64,000 bases of DNA from Billgrantia ethanolica (GTDB lineage Bacteria; Pseudomonadota; Gammaproteobacteria; Pseudomonadales; Halomonadaceae), in NCBI RefSeq assembly GCF_021404305.1, contig NZ_JABFTX010000001.1, forward strand, positions 1,178,001 to 1,242,000, in the 5' to 3' direction. Made by a program: the position numbers and the translations under genes. Positions within the stretch are counted from its first letter, which is position 1, and each line of letters opens with the position of its first letter. Positions 12,216 through 20,434 of the stretch are shown here, piece by piece. A model generated the notes under the pieces. The model was not told where the DNA came from. It saw nothing but the letters and a program-made list of their open reading frames with translations, and did not search any database.

Positions 12216-12727
12216 AGGTTGGCTCCGCCCCACATAGACAAAGCAACCATGCAAATAAAAGAATAAAATTTGACGGCCCACTCAATATATTCGCTGAAAT
12301 TTATATCGTTCTGGGGCGACGATACAAAAAAAATGACTATTGAGCCAGCCGTGAATAAAAAAATTGAGCTAAAAAAGCAAACCATACCTATGGCGCGTAT
12401 AAGGCCAAAAAAGAGGTTGCGCTTAGTTTGCCTAGTATAGCGAAGGCATTCTTCATCCATACGAAATGGATGCTGAGCGCGCCCTACCGGTCGTGGCGTA
12501 TGATTGGGCTGGCTCTCAATATGACGTAACTGCTTAGGAGGAATGATTTCCAATCCTCGAGCCATCGGTGCCGTATCGACTGTAGGGCAGCGATGGGGCA
12601 GGCGCTGCCCACTCGTTGCCGACACGCGGAACAGTCGCGAATGATCGCTGCCCTCTTGCCGTGGGCGCTGCATAAGCTCCGCTGTATAGGCGCTAGCGCT
12701 GTAGCTTATGGGCTGCATATCAGCCAT
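11711..12727 (-). CDS. Candidate T6SS immunity membrane protein, copy 1
   Basis: 338 residues from ATG 12727 (MADMQPISYSASAY), a start matching its paralog; the frame extends to 12862 only inside the effector gene. Architecture as in copy 2: basic N-terminus, two hydrophobic stretches, conserved C-terminal domain. The start overlaps the effector stop by 8 bp, implying translational coupling and matched dosage, as expected of an effector-immunity pair. VasX of Vibrio cholerae is likewise followed by a membrane immunity protein (TsiV2), but I cannot claim homology with it. DNA around 12230-12440 is strikingly AT-rich. Confidence 0.65.
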   Translation of the reverse strand: MADMQPISYSASAYTAELMQRPRQEGSDHSRLFRVSATSGQRLPHRCPTVDTAPMARGLEIIPPKQLRHIESQPNHTPRPVGRAQHPFRMDEECLRYTRQTKRNLFFGLIRAIGMVCFFSSIFLFTAGSIVIFFVSSPQNDINFSEYIEWAVKFYSFICMVALSMWGGANLVYRFFPGFASGYQPGPMWELNRRTGVVTVFANPAKKETAWQVAHQLPFHEFDCYLQSTPSHQGLPQFNLSLVHYREEAHVALVGMFGATSSHVEQRAAWDMVQRYMDTSQPLPDIPVFEMYRPLDPTTLAHDQRTGRPARYWRDMDDETFQQKVHEHQDKLNAFYRS

Positions 12728-15700
12728 TGTTAACCTCTTTGTCGCGATGGGTCGTTTCATCGGCCCAATAGGGCCGGTCGGTGCGCTCGAAGTTAGGTAC
12801 GCTCGGGTCGCCACTACCCGTCTTGGTTGGTGCCGGTGCCGGCAAGACACGCGGCAGCTCAACGTAATTGGTCTGCTCCTTACGCCATTGCACTCTGACT
12901 CTTAGGTGATGGGTAGTGCGACGATCTCGACCCAGGCGACCGCCCGGCTGGGTTCCCTGCTCCGGTACCCAGAGATAATACTCTCTCCCATCGGTGGTGG
13001 CTCGTTCGAAGAGCGGCGTGATGGGATTGCCTATGCGGCTGTTTTCCTCGATCCACTGAGAGTAGCCGTCTCTGCGATGCTCGTATTTGTATTCGGTAAC
13101 GATCTGGAAACGGAACTGGGCGGCCTGGCTCCAGCCCGTTGCCAACCCTGGCAGGTTGCTTTGGACCACGACTCGAGTATTAGCAACAGAATCTTGGGTT
13201 TGGGCAAGCGCCTGCTGGGCCATGAGGCGGTCCACATAAGCCATGGGGCGGCTGGGGCTGAGCAGGCCAGCAGGGCGCTGTTCGGAATCCTGTGCGATAG
13301 TTTCGGCGGTAGCCAGGCCGATCGGCTCGATGCGGATACGGATATTGGCAAACAAGCTCACCAAGCGATCGAACGAATCGGACGGGTCCTGGCGCCATGC
13401 ATAGCGTTCGTTACTGCCGAAGGGGCCTAGGCGCAACCACTCTTCGATTTCGTTATCGGTCAGCCAAACCGACAGGGCAACCGCAGCAAGGGAAAGGCCG
13501 AGGGCGATCCAACCCACTGGCCCCAGGCCCAACCACAGAGGGCTGGTCTTGATCAGTGCCGAACCGGCCACCACTGCGGTACTGACGGAGGCGATACTTA
13601 GCGCGATACCCGCCCCGAAATTACCGTGCTGGAAGCGGGTCCAGGCATCCCAGGCCAGCAGAGCGGCGCTGGCTGCACCGGCCACGAATCCGGCTAAATT
13701 TACTATTGTAACAGTACTACGTAACTTCCCCCCTACAGCAGACAGCATAGTTAAATTTGAGCGCATTAATGTCTCGCCCAATGGTAAGTGTCGACTAATT
13801 AACCCGGCACGGAGTCGGCTTAAACGATTGTGGCGTTCCCCATAAAATTCTAAAGCTTTTGCTGAAGCAATAGCAAGATCATAAAGAGCACTGGAAAACC
13901 CTACCCACCTTCGGCTTGTTGGACTATCCTTTAATCTAGTGAGCTCTTGATTTAAATTAAACAATTCAAAAGCCGAAATTATATAAGGCAGGCGTATCAT
14001 ATCGGTAGCACCTGCCACACCCACCTGCATTCTCGCACGGCGTGACAGTCTGGCCGCTTCGGAATCGGCTTCAGCCACCAGCACCATCAAATGCGGCTCG
14101 TTGGCAGCGGCAGAAAGCGCTGCCATCCCTCTTGCTTGACTAGGTGTCAGCGTCTTGCCGGTTGCCTGGCGCACGGCCCCCTCAAAGCTTTGGCGGGCCT
14201 GGCCTTGTACCCCTTGGCGGCTGGCACTGCGCTCATGTTCCGTCAAGCCGTTGTAGAGCTGGCCGCGAGAATCGCGAACGCCGATTATGACCATGTCTTC
14301 GCGCACGTTACCGCGCGCGGTGCCGGTAATCTTTCCGAACAGCTCAGGAAAGCCGACCCGTGCCAAGCGTGCGGCCGGCATAGCGATAGCCTGGCTCGCA
14401 CTCTTCTCGAACAGCAGGTTGGCTTGCTCAGCGAGGCGGCCGAAGACAAGGTCAACCACCCCGCCCCAGCGCTTCAGTTCTGCGCTGTAAGTGAAGCCCT
14501 CGGCTCTACCTATTGCAGCCAGATACGCTGTCTCCTGGAGTTGGAGGTCGTCTTCTTCCGTTGGAAACTCCTGCTCCGCCTGCTGTGCTAGCGCCTTGAG
14601 CCGAACGCGGCCGTTGCCTGGATTTTCCTCTTCATCCGGCAGCACAAGCGGCGTGTCGAGCGGCGTCTCCTCATCGCTGGGAAACAGCATGGCGTGAAGT
14701 GTATAGCTGCTGCCGTCTCGCAGTACATCGACTAGGAAACGCTGCGGTTGGGTGGGTGAAGTGGGAGGCGCGTCATGCAGCGGGTCGGCATGGCCCGGAG
14801 CGTCACGTAGCGCTTCCAGCAGATCGGCCACCAAGGCATAGGCTCCGAGGTAGTCATGACCTTCCAGACTGAGCAGATCGGCTAGTACGGCGTTGGCTTC
14901 GCGGCTGAGCAATAAGCCATGCAGCCGGCTCTGATAAGTCTCTAGCTGGCTGCGAGCCAGCTCTCTCTGGGCGCTACGCAAGATGCGCTGCAGTTTGCTC
15001 GTGTCGCTCAGATCGGCCTTGTCGGCGAAACGACGTAGTGTATTCGCTTGGCCGGTATGATCGTGACGACGCAGAATGGTCTGATTGACCAGTGCAGCAC
15101 ATTCATAAAACTCATCTTGGGCGGCCAGGGCAGGTATCAACTGCAGGTACTCTAGGCTGGTTTGGCAGCCATGCCGGCTATGGCGCAGCTCAAACAGGGT
15201 GTCCACCAGTACCAGCCCAGGAATCTCTCGCTCCCGTGCGGCGGCAAGGCAATCTTGTGCTTCCCCCAATCCATCCCAAATAACGCTGGCCTCTTCCGTA
15301 GCACTTTCACCTTGGGCGATACGCTCCTTGAGCACCCCGCAACGGGCGGATGCCTGCGCGTAAAGGGGCGATGCCTGCTCACCATGGCCGTTACCGGAGC
15401 GCATGCCTTCGTCAGCGGCGGCACGGGCCGAATCGCCCGAGTCGAATTGGCTTAGCTCTCCAGCAGCCTGGTTCTTCAACCGAGAGAGGTAATCGCCGGC
15501 CATGTCGTGAGTCAACGCATGGGGGGTAGCAGTGTGCTGTTCGGCCAGGTCGATACGCAGCCGTTGGGGCTCTTCATTGGAGAGGATATACAGCTGGCCC
15601 GGCGAGGCGAAATTGTTGGCACTCGATAAGTTGACGGCGTGGCAGCGCGTACGCTGGGCCTGGGTATCTGCTTGAAGGTAATTGATCCGAGCCGCTGACC

Positions 15701-16337
15701 ACTGCACTTCGGAGTAGGCTATGCGAACGCCGCCATCGATGTAGCGTTCGTTCGCCCGACGGGGCAGCCAGATTTCTTCCAAAGCGATGCCGGCGGTGGG
15801 TCGGCGATCGTCCTGGTAACGATCTCTGTCGTCGCGATGGGCGGCCAGGTCGATATCGCGAAACTCCAACCGTCCGCTCTCGGCATTGGCTGAGGCCTGA
15901 ATCTCACGCCATAATTTGTCGCCATAAAAAATATAGAGATAGCCAGGGCGTAGCGGTAAGGCATGCCGCTCGTGGCGGCCCAGGCCTTGCCACAGTGCCA
16001 TCGGCAGCACCGGTTGGATAACGTTGTCCTGCATTCGAAGCTTGCGGTTGTTCTTGTAGAGCCACTCTAGCAGGGGTAGCCGGATGGGCTCACCGCTTTC
16101 GCTCTCGATATGCAACTGAGCATTGACGCGCTGATAACCTTGCCAGCACCACTTGTGCAGTACGCTGGTCGGCTCCGGCAGGTCTTCCATCTCGGCCTCG
16201 CCGAACTCTGCCAGTTGCTCTCCACGGTACTGATCGACAATGACGATCTCGTGCCCGGCAGGGTGCTCCTTGCCCATGACTTGAATGATGAGCTGTTCGC
16301 CTTCGCAAGCGGGGTTGCCCAATGTACCGTTGCTCAT
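12720..16337 (-). CDS. VasX/BTH_I2691-like type VI secretion effector, probably membrane-targeting
   Basis: 1205 residues. The N-terminal ~230 residues (PLRPGYLYIFYGDKLWREIQ and surroundings) resemble the N-terminal region of VasX/BTH_I2691-type effectors. A long, mostly helical, charged middle follows. Around 875-970 is a glycine/alanine-rich hydrophobic block (FVAGAASAALLAWDAW, GWIALGLSLAAVALSVWL), suggesting two or three membrane-inserting helices, then a soluble tail. It is preceded by a DUF4123 adaptor and vgrG, the standard delivery set, with an ATGA overlap to the adaptor. Pore formation is inferred from family. Residues ~779-880 are encoded by notably AT-rich DNA, suggesting a mosaic or acquired toxin part. 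Confidence 0.8.
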   Translation of the reverse strand: MSNGTLGNPACEGEQLIIQVMGKEHPAGHEIVIVDQYRGEQLAEFGEAEMEDLPEPTSVLHKWCWQGYQRVNAQLHIESESGEPIRLPLLEWLYKNNRKLRMQDNVIQPVLPMALWQGLGRHERHALPLRPGYLYIFYGDKLWREIQASANAESGRLEFRDIDLAAHRDDRDRYQDDRRPTAGIALEEIWLPRRANERYIDGGVRIAYSEVQWSAARINYLQADTQAQRTRCHAVNLSSANNFASPGQLYILSNEEPQRLRIDLAEQHTATPHALTHDMAGDYLSRLKNQAAGELSQFDSGDSARAAADEGMRSGNGHGEQASPLYAQASARCGVLKERIAQGESATEEASVIWDGLGEAQDCLAAAREREIPGLVLVDTLFELRHSRHGCQTSLEYLQLIPALAAQDEFYECAALVNQTILRRHDHTGQANTLRRFADKADLSDTSKLQRILRSAQRELARSQLETYQSRLHGLLLSREANAVLADLLSLEGHDYLGAYALVADLLEALRDAPGHADPLHDAPPTSPTQPQRFLVDVLRDGSSYTLHAMLFPSDEETPLDTPLVLPDEEENPGNGRVRLKALAQQAEQEFPTEEDDLQLQETAYLAAIGRAEGFTYSAELKRWGGVVDLVFGRLAEQANLLFEKSASQAIAMPAARLARVGFPELFGKITGTARGNVREDMVIIGVRDSRGQLYNGLTEHERSASRQGVQGQARQSFEGAVRQATGKTLTPSQARGMAALSAAANEPHLMVLVAEADSEAARLSRRARMQVGVAGATDMIRLPYIISAFELFNLNQELTRLKDSPTSRRWVGFSSALYDLAIASAKALEFYGERHNRLSRLRAGLISRHLPLGETLMRSNLTMLSAVGGKLRSTVTIVNLAGFVAGAASAALLAWDAWTRFQHGNFGAGIALSIASVSTAVVAGSALIKTSPLWLGLGPVGWIALGLSLAAVALSVWLTDNEIEEWLRLGPFGSNERYAWRQDPSDSFDRLVSLFANIRIRIEPIGLATAETIAQDSEQRPAGLLSPSRPMAYVDRLMAQQALAQTQDSVANTRVVVQSNLPGLATGWSQAAQFRFQIVTEYKYEHRRDGYSQWIEENSRIGNPITPLFERATTDGREYYLWVPEQGTQPGGRLGRDRRTTHHLRVRVQWRKEQTNYVELPRVLPAPAPTKTGSGDPSVPNFERTDRPYWADETTHRDKEVNNG

Positions 16338-17212
16338 GCCCGGTCTCTCCCGATGATCGTATTCTCTTCCTTGGGGTGGAAATGCTGCTGGAGCGCGGCC
16401 AGCCGCGCCTCTGGCGGATAGGTATCCACCTCTTGTGGCAACGGTTCCTGGGAGTGTTCGAAACGCAAGAGCACGAAATCAAGCAGTTCGTGCTCAGGTA
16501 TCGACAAGCGCTTGGACTCTTCGAGAGCCGCCACGAAACGCCGGGCATGCTCCGCTGAACGTTCATCCAGCCCTGAGTTTTTACTCACGTGCTGCCATAG
16601 CGGGTACTGGGCGACGAACGTTTCAAGCCTTTCTTCCTGATCGGGCGTAAGACTGATTGGATCGCCCGTCTCGTTTATCTGAACCATCGTCCCGGCTGTC
16701 GATGTCGGTCGGTAGGCATACCAGGTAGCGCCATGCTGGGCACGCTGACGAAAAGTGCCGCCGTGCCAATACAGTGCTGTAAGGGGCTCCAACCAGGATG
16801 AAGAGGAGGTTGCCGTGAAGAGATGGGCCGCCACCCATGGATCGTAATAGCGCAACAGGCCACACCGGTTGCCATAGAATCTGGCCTCCAGGCGATGACG
16901 GAGGTGAGCTATTACGACATCGCGTTCGACTTGGCTCGATACGACGATGCCTGAAAGCGGGGCTGCGCCCTCGCTTTCAGCGAAAGCATTCCACAGCGCC
17001 GTACCGGGCTGCGCGGCTACGACAAGTGGCCCAATATCACGCGCCGAGGCATAGCGGGTTTCGTCAAACAGCCATGTGATATCGGGTGTGGCATCTAGCT
17101 CGTAAAGGCGCCTGAGCGTCTCGCTGTGTTGTTCTACTACCAACCAGTAGCGCTCATCAGGCTGGGCTGAGACGAGTGCTGCAAGTGAAGAGGACGAAAT
17201 GAGATCGTTCAT
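16334..17212 (-). CDS. DUF4123 domain T6SS effector adaptor (Tap/TEC-type)
   Basis: 292 residues. The segment GLLRYYDPWVAAHLF near 118-132 is the characteristic core of DUF4123 proteins, chaperones/adaptors that load a cognate effector onto the tip of VgrG and are not themselves part of the spike. The C-terminal ~90 residues are a charged helical extension that may recognise the effector. The ATG overlaps the vgrG stop and its stop overlaps the effector ATG, so the three proteins are probably made together in a 1:1:1 order. Confidence 0.88.
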   Translation of the reverse strand: MNDLISSSSLAALVSAQPDERYWLVVEQHSETLRRLYELDATPDITWLFDETRYASARDIGPLVVAAQPGTALWNAFAESEGAAPLSGIVVSSQVERDVVIAHLRHRLEARFYGNRCGLLRYYDPWVAAHLFTATSSSSWLEPLTALYWHGGTFRQRAQHGATWYAYRPTSTAGTMVQINETGDPISLTPDQEERLETFVAQYPLWQHVSKNSGLDERSAEHARRFVAALEESKRLSIPEHELLDFVLLRFEHSQEPLPQEVDTYPPEARLAALQQHFHPKEENTIIGRDRA

Positions 17213-19389
17213 GCACGAGCTCCCGTCCCTTCACATGGACATGCCTCTCCAAGCGGACAGGGGCCGCCATTGGATGGCTTCTGACAGGGCTCTACCAAGG
17301 GGGCGTGCGTGACCATGGCCTGCTCCAGACGGTGCCCGAAGATCGGACCCAGTGTTACGTCCTCATGCACCTCCGGCACTGCCCTGCCCGGCAGCAGCGG
17401 CGTCTCGACGGCCTGGCCGGAGCCGGAACCGGGGCTGCCTCCGGCGTTGATCTTGACCTTGGGGCCGACCAGAGTGACGCCGCCGCCGTCGAGCTTGAGG
17501 AAGCTGCCACCGGCGTTGAGTGTCATTTCGCTGCCGGCTTCGAGCACTACCTTGTGACCGGCCTTGACGTGCAGTTCGCGGCCGCACTCGCTGAGCCAGG
17601 CCTGGCCGGCCTTGATGTGCAGGGCGCCCTGTACCGTGAGGTGCTGATTGGCGACGGTTTGCTCATGGCGCTCACTGCGCACGGTGTGGTGTTCGTCGCC
17701 GTGGATCTCGCCGATGCGGTCGTGGTGCACGGTGAGGAAACTGTCGTTGCCGATCTCTTCGGTGCGGTCGTTGTTGGTCAGCAGCTCCAGGTCTTTCTGG
17801 GCGTGGAGCCAGATCTGCTCTTCGCCGGCCTGGTCCTCGAAGCGAAGTTCGTTGAAGCCTTCGCCCTTGTGACTCTGGGTGCGGATGACGGTACGGGTCT
17901 TGTGCGCCGGCAGTTCGTAGGGCGGCGTGTTGACGGCGTGATAGGTGCGCCCGGTAATCAGCGGTTGATCCGGGTCGCCCTCGAGGAACGATACCACCAC
18001 CTCATGCCCAATCCGCGGAATGGCCATGCAACCGTAGCCACCGCCGGCCCAGCCTTGGGAGACGCGCACCCAGGCACTCGGCGCTCTTTCCCCGGCTTCG
18101 CCTTCAGCCCCGGCGGTATTGGGTTCGGCGTAGCGGTCCCAGGGGAACTGGACCTTGACCCGGCCGTGCTCGTCGCAGTAGATCTCTTCGCCCTCGGGGC
18201 CGACGACGAAGGCGATCTGCGGGCCGTCGACGCGAGGCTTGGCGTTGGGCGTGGGGCGCCAGGCGCGGTCGGCGGGGGTGAGGATCAGTTCGTTGTCGAA
18301 CTTGGTCATCTGGCCCATCCCCGCTGCGTCACCTTGGGTGACACCGTCCTCTTCCAGGGCCTGGGGCTGGCTACCGGTGTGCTTGACCTTCACCACCTGC
18401 CAGTCGCGGTTGAGCTCACTGAGGTCGTGGTCGGTGAGGGTGAACTTGACCCCGGGGGCGAGCTCGGGCAGGTCGCTCTCGGCGGCGCAGGTCAGGGCGC
18501 CGCTTCTGAGGTGTTCGAGGCGGATGCGGGTGAAGGCGTCGCCGGAGGCGTCGGCCTTGTAGCGCCCGGGGTAGTCGTAGTGTTCGTACCCTTTATCAAC
18601 GACGGCCCGTTGGGCATGTTCTCCCAGCCACTCTGCGTCGTGCTCGGGAAGCTGGGCCTGATGTAGCTGTGAATAGCCCGGGTTCTTGAACGAGTAGTCC
18701 TTGAGCGTGACCGAGGCCGGGGCGACCCGGGCGAGCTGCTGGAGCTTGCGCACGTGGCGGCTCGGTGGGGTGCCGCCAGCGCGACCGTGGTAGGTGCGCT
18801 CGCCCAAGTGGGCCAGGGTCTGGGGCGCATCGGCGAAGACCAGACGGTGGGCGCCGTACGGCGCATCCTCGAATTCGTGGAAGTAGAACAGGCCCTCTTC
18901 GGCGGCCAGGCGCTCGACGAAGGCGAGATCGGTCTCCCGGTACTGCACGAGGAACTCTCTTTCCGCCAGGTCGCGGGTGACGGCGAAGGCGACGTCGGTG
19001 AGGCCGCGCTCGTCGCACAGGGTGTTGACCACGGTGAGCGGCGAGACCTCCTGGAAGATGCGCGAGTTGTGGCGCAGGTCGAGGCGCCACAGCGCCGGGC
19101 GGGCGACCAGGGAGTAGAGAGTACGGCGGTGGCCACGGTCGCCGCGACCGAACTCGCTCACGACGGCATGCACCCGGCGCAGCACCTCGCCGTCCTGCCA
19201 GATGAGCAGGCTCACCGGGCGGTCGAGCAGCTCGGTGGCGGAGAGGCTGCCGTCGCGGCTGGCGAAACGCACCTCGAGGCGGAAGGGCTGCGAGAGCGCC
19301 TCTTCCAGGGTAAAGTCGATCACCGCCAGCTCGGCGCTGTCGACCCCGGCGAGATCGAGGGTGAATTGCAATCCAGTTGCATCGGCCAT
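17209..19389 (-). CDS. vgrG: Type VI secretion spike protein VgrG
   Basis: 726 residues from ATG 19389 (MADATGLQFTLDLAGVDSAE); the frame opens at 19548 but those 53 residues are not VgrG-like. A gp27-like base (1-~380; EGLFYFHEFEDAPYG), a gp5-like OB-fold (FPWDRYAEPN, AWVRVSQGWAGGGYG) and a beta-helical needle (repeated short strands, DUF2345-like, about 550-650) are visible. Odd: the last ~25 residues form a cysteine-rich tail (PCPLGEACPCEG) with no PAAR gene nearby. No T6SS structural genes (tssA-M) occur in the window, so this is an orphan vgrG-effector module served by a system elsewhere. Confidence 0.95.
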   Translation of the reverse strand: MADATGLQFTLDLAGVDSAELAVIDFTLEEALSQPFRLEVRFASRDGSLSATELLDRPVSLLIWQDGEVLRRVHAVVSEFGRGDRGHRRTLYSLVARPALWRLDLRHNSRIFQEVSPLTVVNTLCDERGLTDVAFAVTRDLAEREFLVQYRETDLAFVERLAAEEGLFYFHEFEDAPYGAHRLVFADAPQTLAHLGERTYHGRAGGTPPSRHVRKLQQLARVAPASVTLKDYSFKNPGYSQLHQAQLPEHDAEWLGEHAQRAVVDKGYEHYDYPGRYKADASGDAFTRIRLEHLRSGALTCAAESDLPELAPGVKFTLTDHDLSELNRDWQVVKVKHTGSQPQALEEDGVTQGDAAGMGQMTKFDNELILTPADRAWRPTPNAKPRVDGPQIAFVVGPEGEEIYCDEHGRVKVQFPWDRYAEPNTAGAEGEAGERAPSAWVRVSQGWAGGGYGCMAIPRIGHEVVVSFLEGDPDQPLITGRTYHAVNTPPYELPAHKTRTVIRTQSHKGEGFNELRFEDQAGEEQIWLHAQKDLELLTNNDRTEEIGNDSFLTVHHDRIGEIHGDEHHTVRSERHEQTVANQHLTVQGALHIKAGQAWLSECGRELHVKAGHKVVLEAGSEMTLNAGGSFLKLDGGGVTLVGPKVKINAGGSPGSGSGQAVETPLLPGRAVPEVHEDVTLGPIFGHRLEQAMVTHAPLVEPCQKPSNGGPCPLGEACPCEGTGARA

Positions 19390-19576
19390 ACGCGCGTTCC
19401 TTTCAGCAACCTGATGAAAAGGCAGGACAAGAAACGCAAGGTTACGCATGCGAAACGAAGACACAAGGCAGGAGGTGCATGAAGCGACGATGGCTGACGC
19501 AAATTGTCGGCAATTTCTTACAAACACACCGCTGCTTAAAACTCTCATACCTATCGTGTTGCCGTTATCCCTCCTC

Positions 19577-19582
19577 TATACT
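19577..19582 (+). promoter_or_regulatory. Possible -10 element of lapG
   Basis: TATACT 44 bp before the lapG ATG. TCGTGT 17 bp upstream is a poor -35. The 237-bp gap (19390-19626) separates divergent vgrG and lapG and must hold both promoters; nothing else is evident in it. Confidence 0.3.
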
Positions 19583-19626
19583 GGCTTTCATGAATTACAT
19601 TCCTTAACACGCTTCCGGCGCGCTCG

Positions 19627-20349
19627 ATGACGCATCGCCCTGCCCCACGTGGCTCAAGTTCACTTCTCAGCCCCAGCCGCCGCCGCTTCATCGGCGGCCT
19701 GGCAGGGCTGTTGCTTGCCGCTGGGTTGGGCCTCTCCTCTACGTCACTCGAGGCGCGCATCGACCGTGCCCGCTTGCGTAACAGCATGCAACGTCTGTAT
19801 GGCAGCTCCGGGCTTGCCATTCTCGAGGAGTGGTTTGCACTGCTGGACAGGCTGCGCAGCGCCGATCTCGATACCCAGTTGCGCGAAGTGAACGACTTCT
19901 TCAATCGGCGGGTGCGCTGGGTCGAGGACATCTACAACTGGGGCGCCGAGGATCACTGGGCAACGCCGCTAGAGACCATGGGCAAGGGCCAGGGCGACTG
20001 CGAGGATTATTCGATTGCCAAGTACGTCACGCTCAAGGAGCTTGGCGTACCTGGCTCGCGGCTGCGCATGATCTACGTTCGCGCCCGCATCGGCCGTAGC
20101 CAGATCGTCCAGGCACACATGGTGCTGGGCTACTACGAGACGCCTTCCGCCGTGCCGCTGATCCTCGACAATCTGGTGCCCTCCATCACCCCCGCCACCC
20201 AGCGCACCGACCTGGACCCGGTGTTCAGCTTCAATAGCGATGGCTTGTGGGCCGGCGGATCTACCCAGTCGCGGGCCGATCCGGTGGCACGTCTGTCACG
20301 CTGGCGCAGTGTGATCGAGCGTATGGAACAGCAGGGATTCATGGGATGA
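19627..20349 (+). CDS. lapG: Periplasmic adhesin protease LapG
   Basis: A bacterial transglutaminase-like cysteine protease, 240 residues. The catalytic triad is visible as Cys125 (GQGDCEDYS), His164 (QAHMVLGYY) and Asp181 (LILDNL). LapG cuts LapA-type adhesins at a TAAG motif in their periplasmic retention module, releasing them from the cell surface; both adhesins in this window carry TAAG. The N-terminus SRRRFIGGLAG (from residue 17) reads like a twin-arginine signal, followed by a hydrophobic stretch and a probable cleavage near SLEA. lapD follows 85 bp downstream on the same strand. Confidence 0.95.
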   Translation: MTHRPAPRGSSSLLSPSRRRFIGGLAGLLLAAGLGLSSTSLEARIDRARLRNSMQRLYGSSGLAILEEWFALLDRLRSADLDTQLREVNDFFNRRVRWVEDIYNWGAEDHWATPLETMGKGQGDCEDYSIAKYVTLKELGVPGSRLRMIYVRARIGRSQIVQAHMVLGYYETPSAVPLILDNLVPSITPATQRTDLDPVFSFNSDGLWAGGSTQSRADPVARLSRWRSVIERMEQQGFMG

Positions 20350-20434
20350 CGAAGAAAAACGAACCGCCTACAAGAGCGACACATGCCACGCCGCAGGATG
20401 AACGAGGGCATCCATTCCCGGGGGGAACGAAGAC

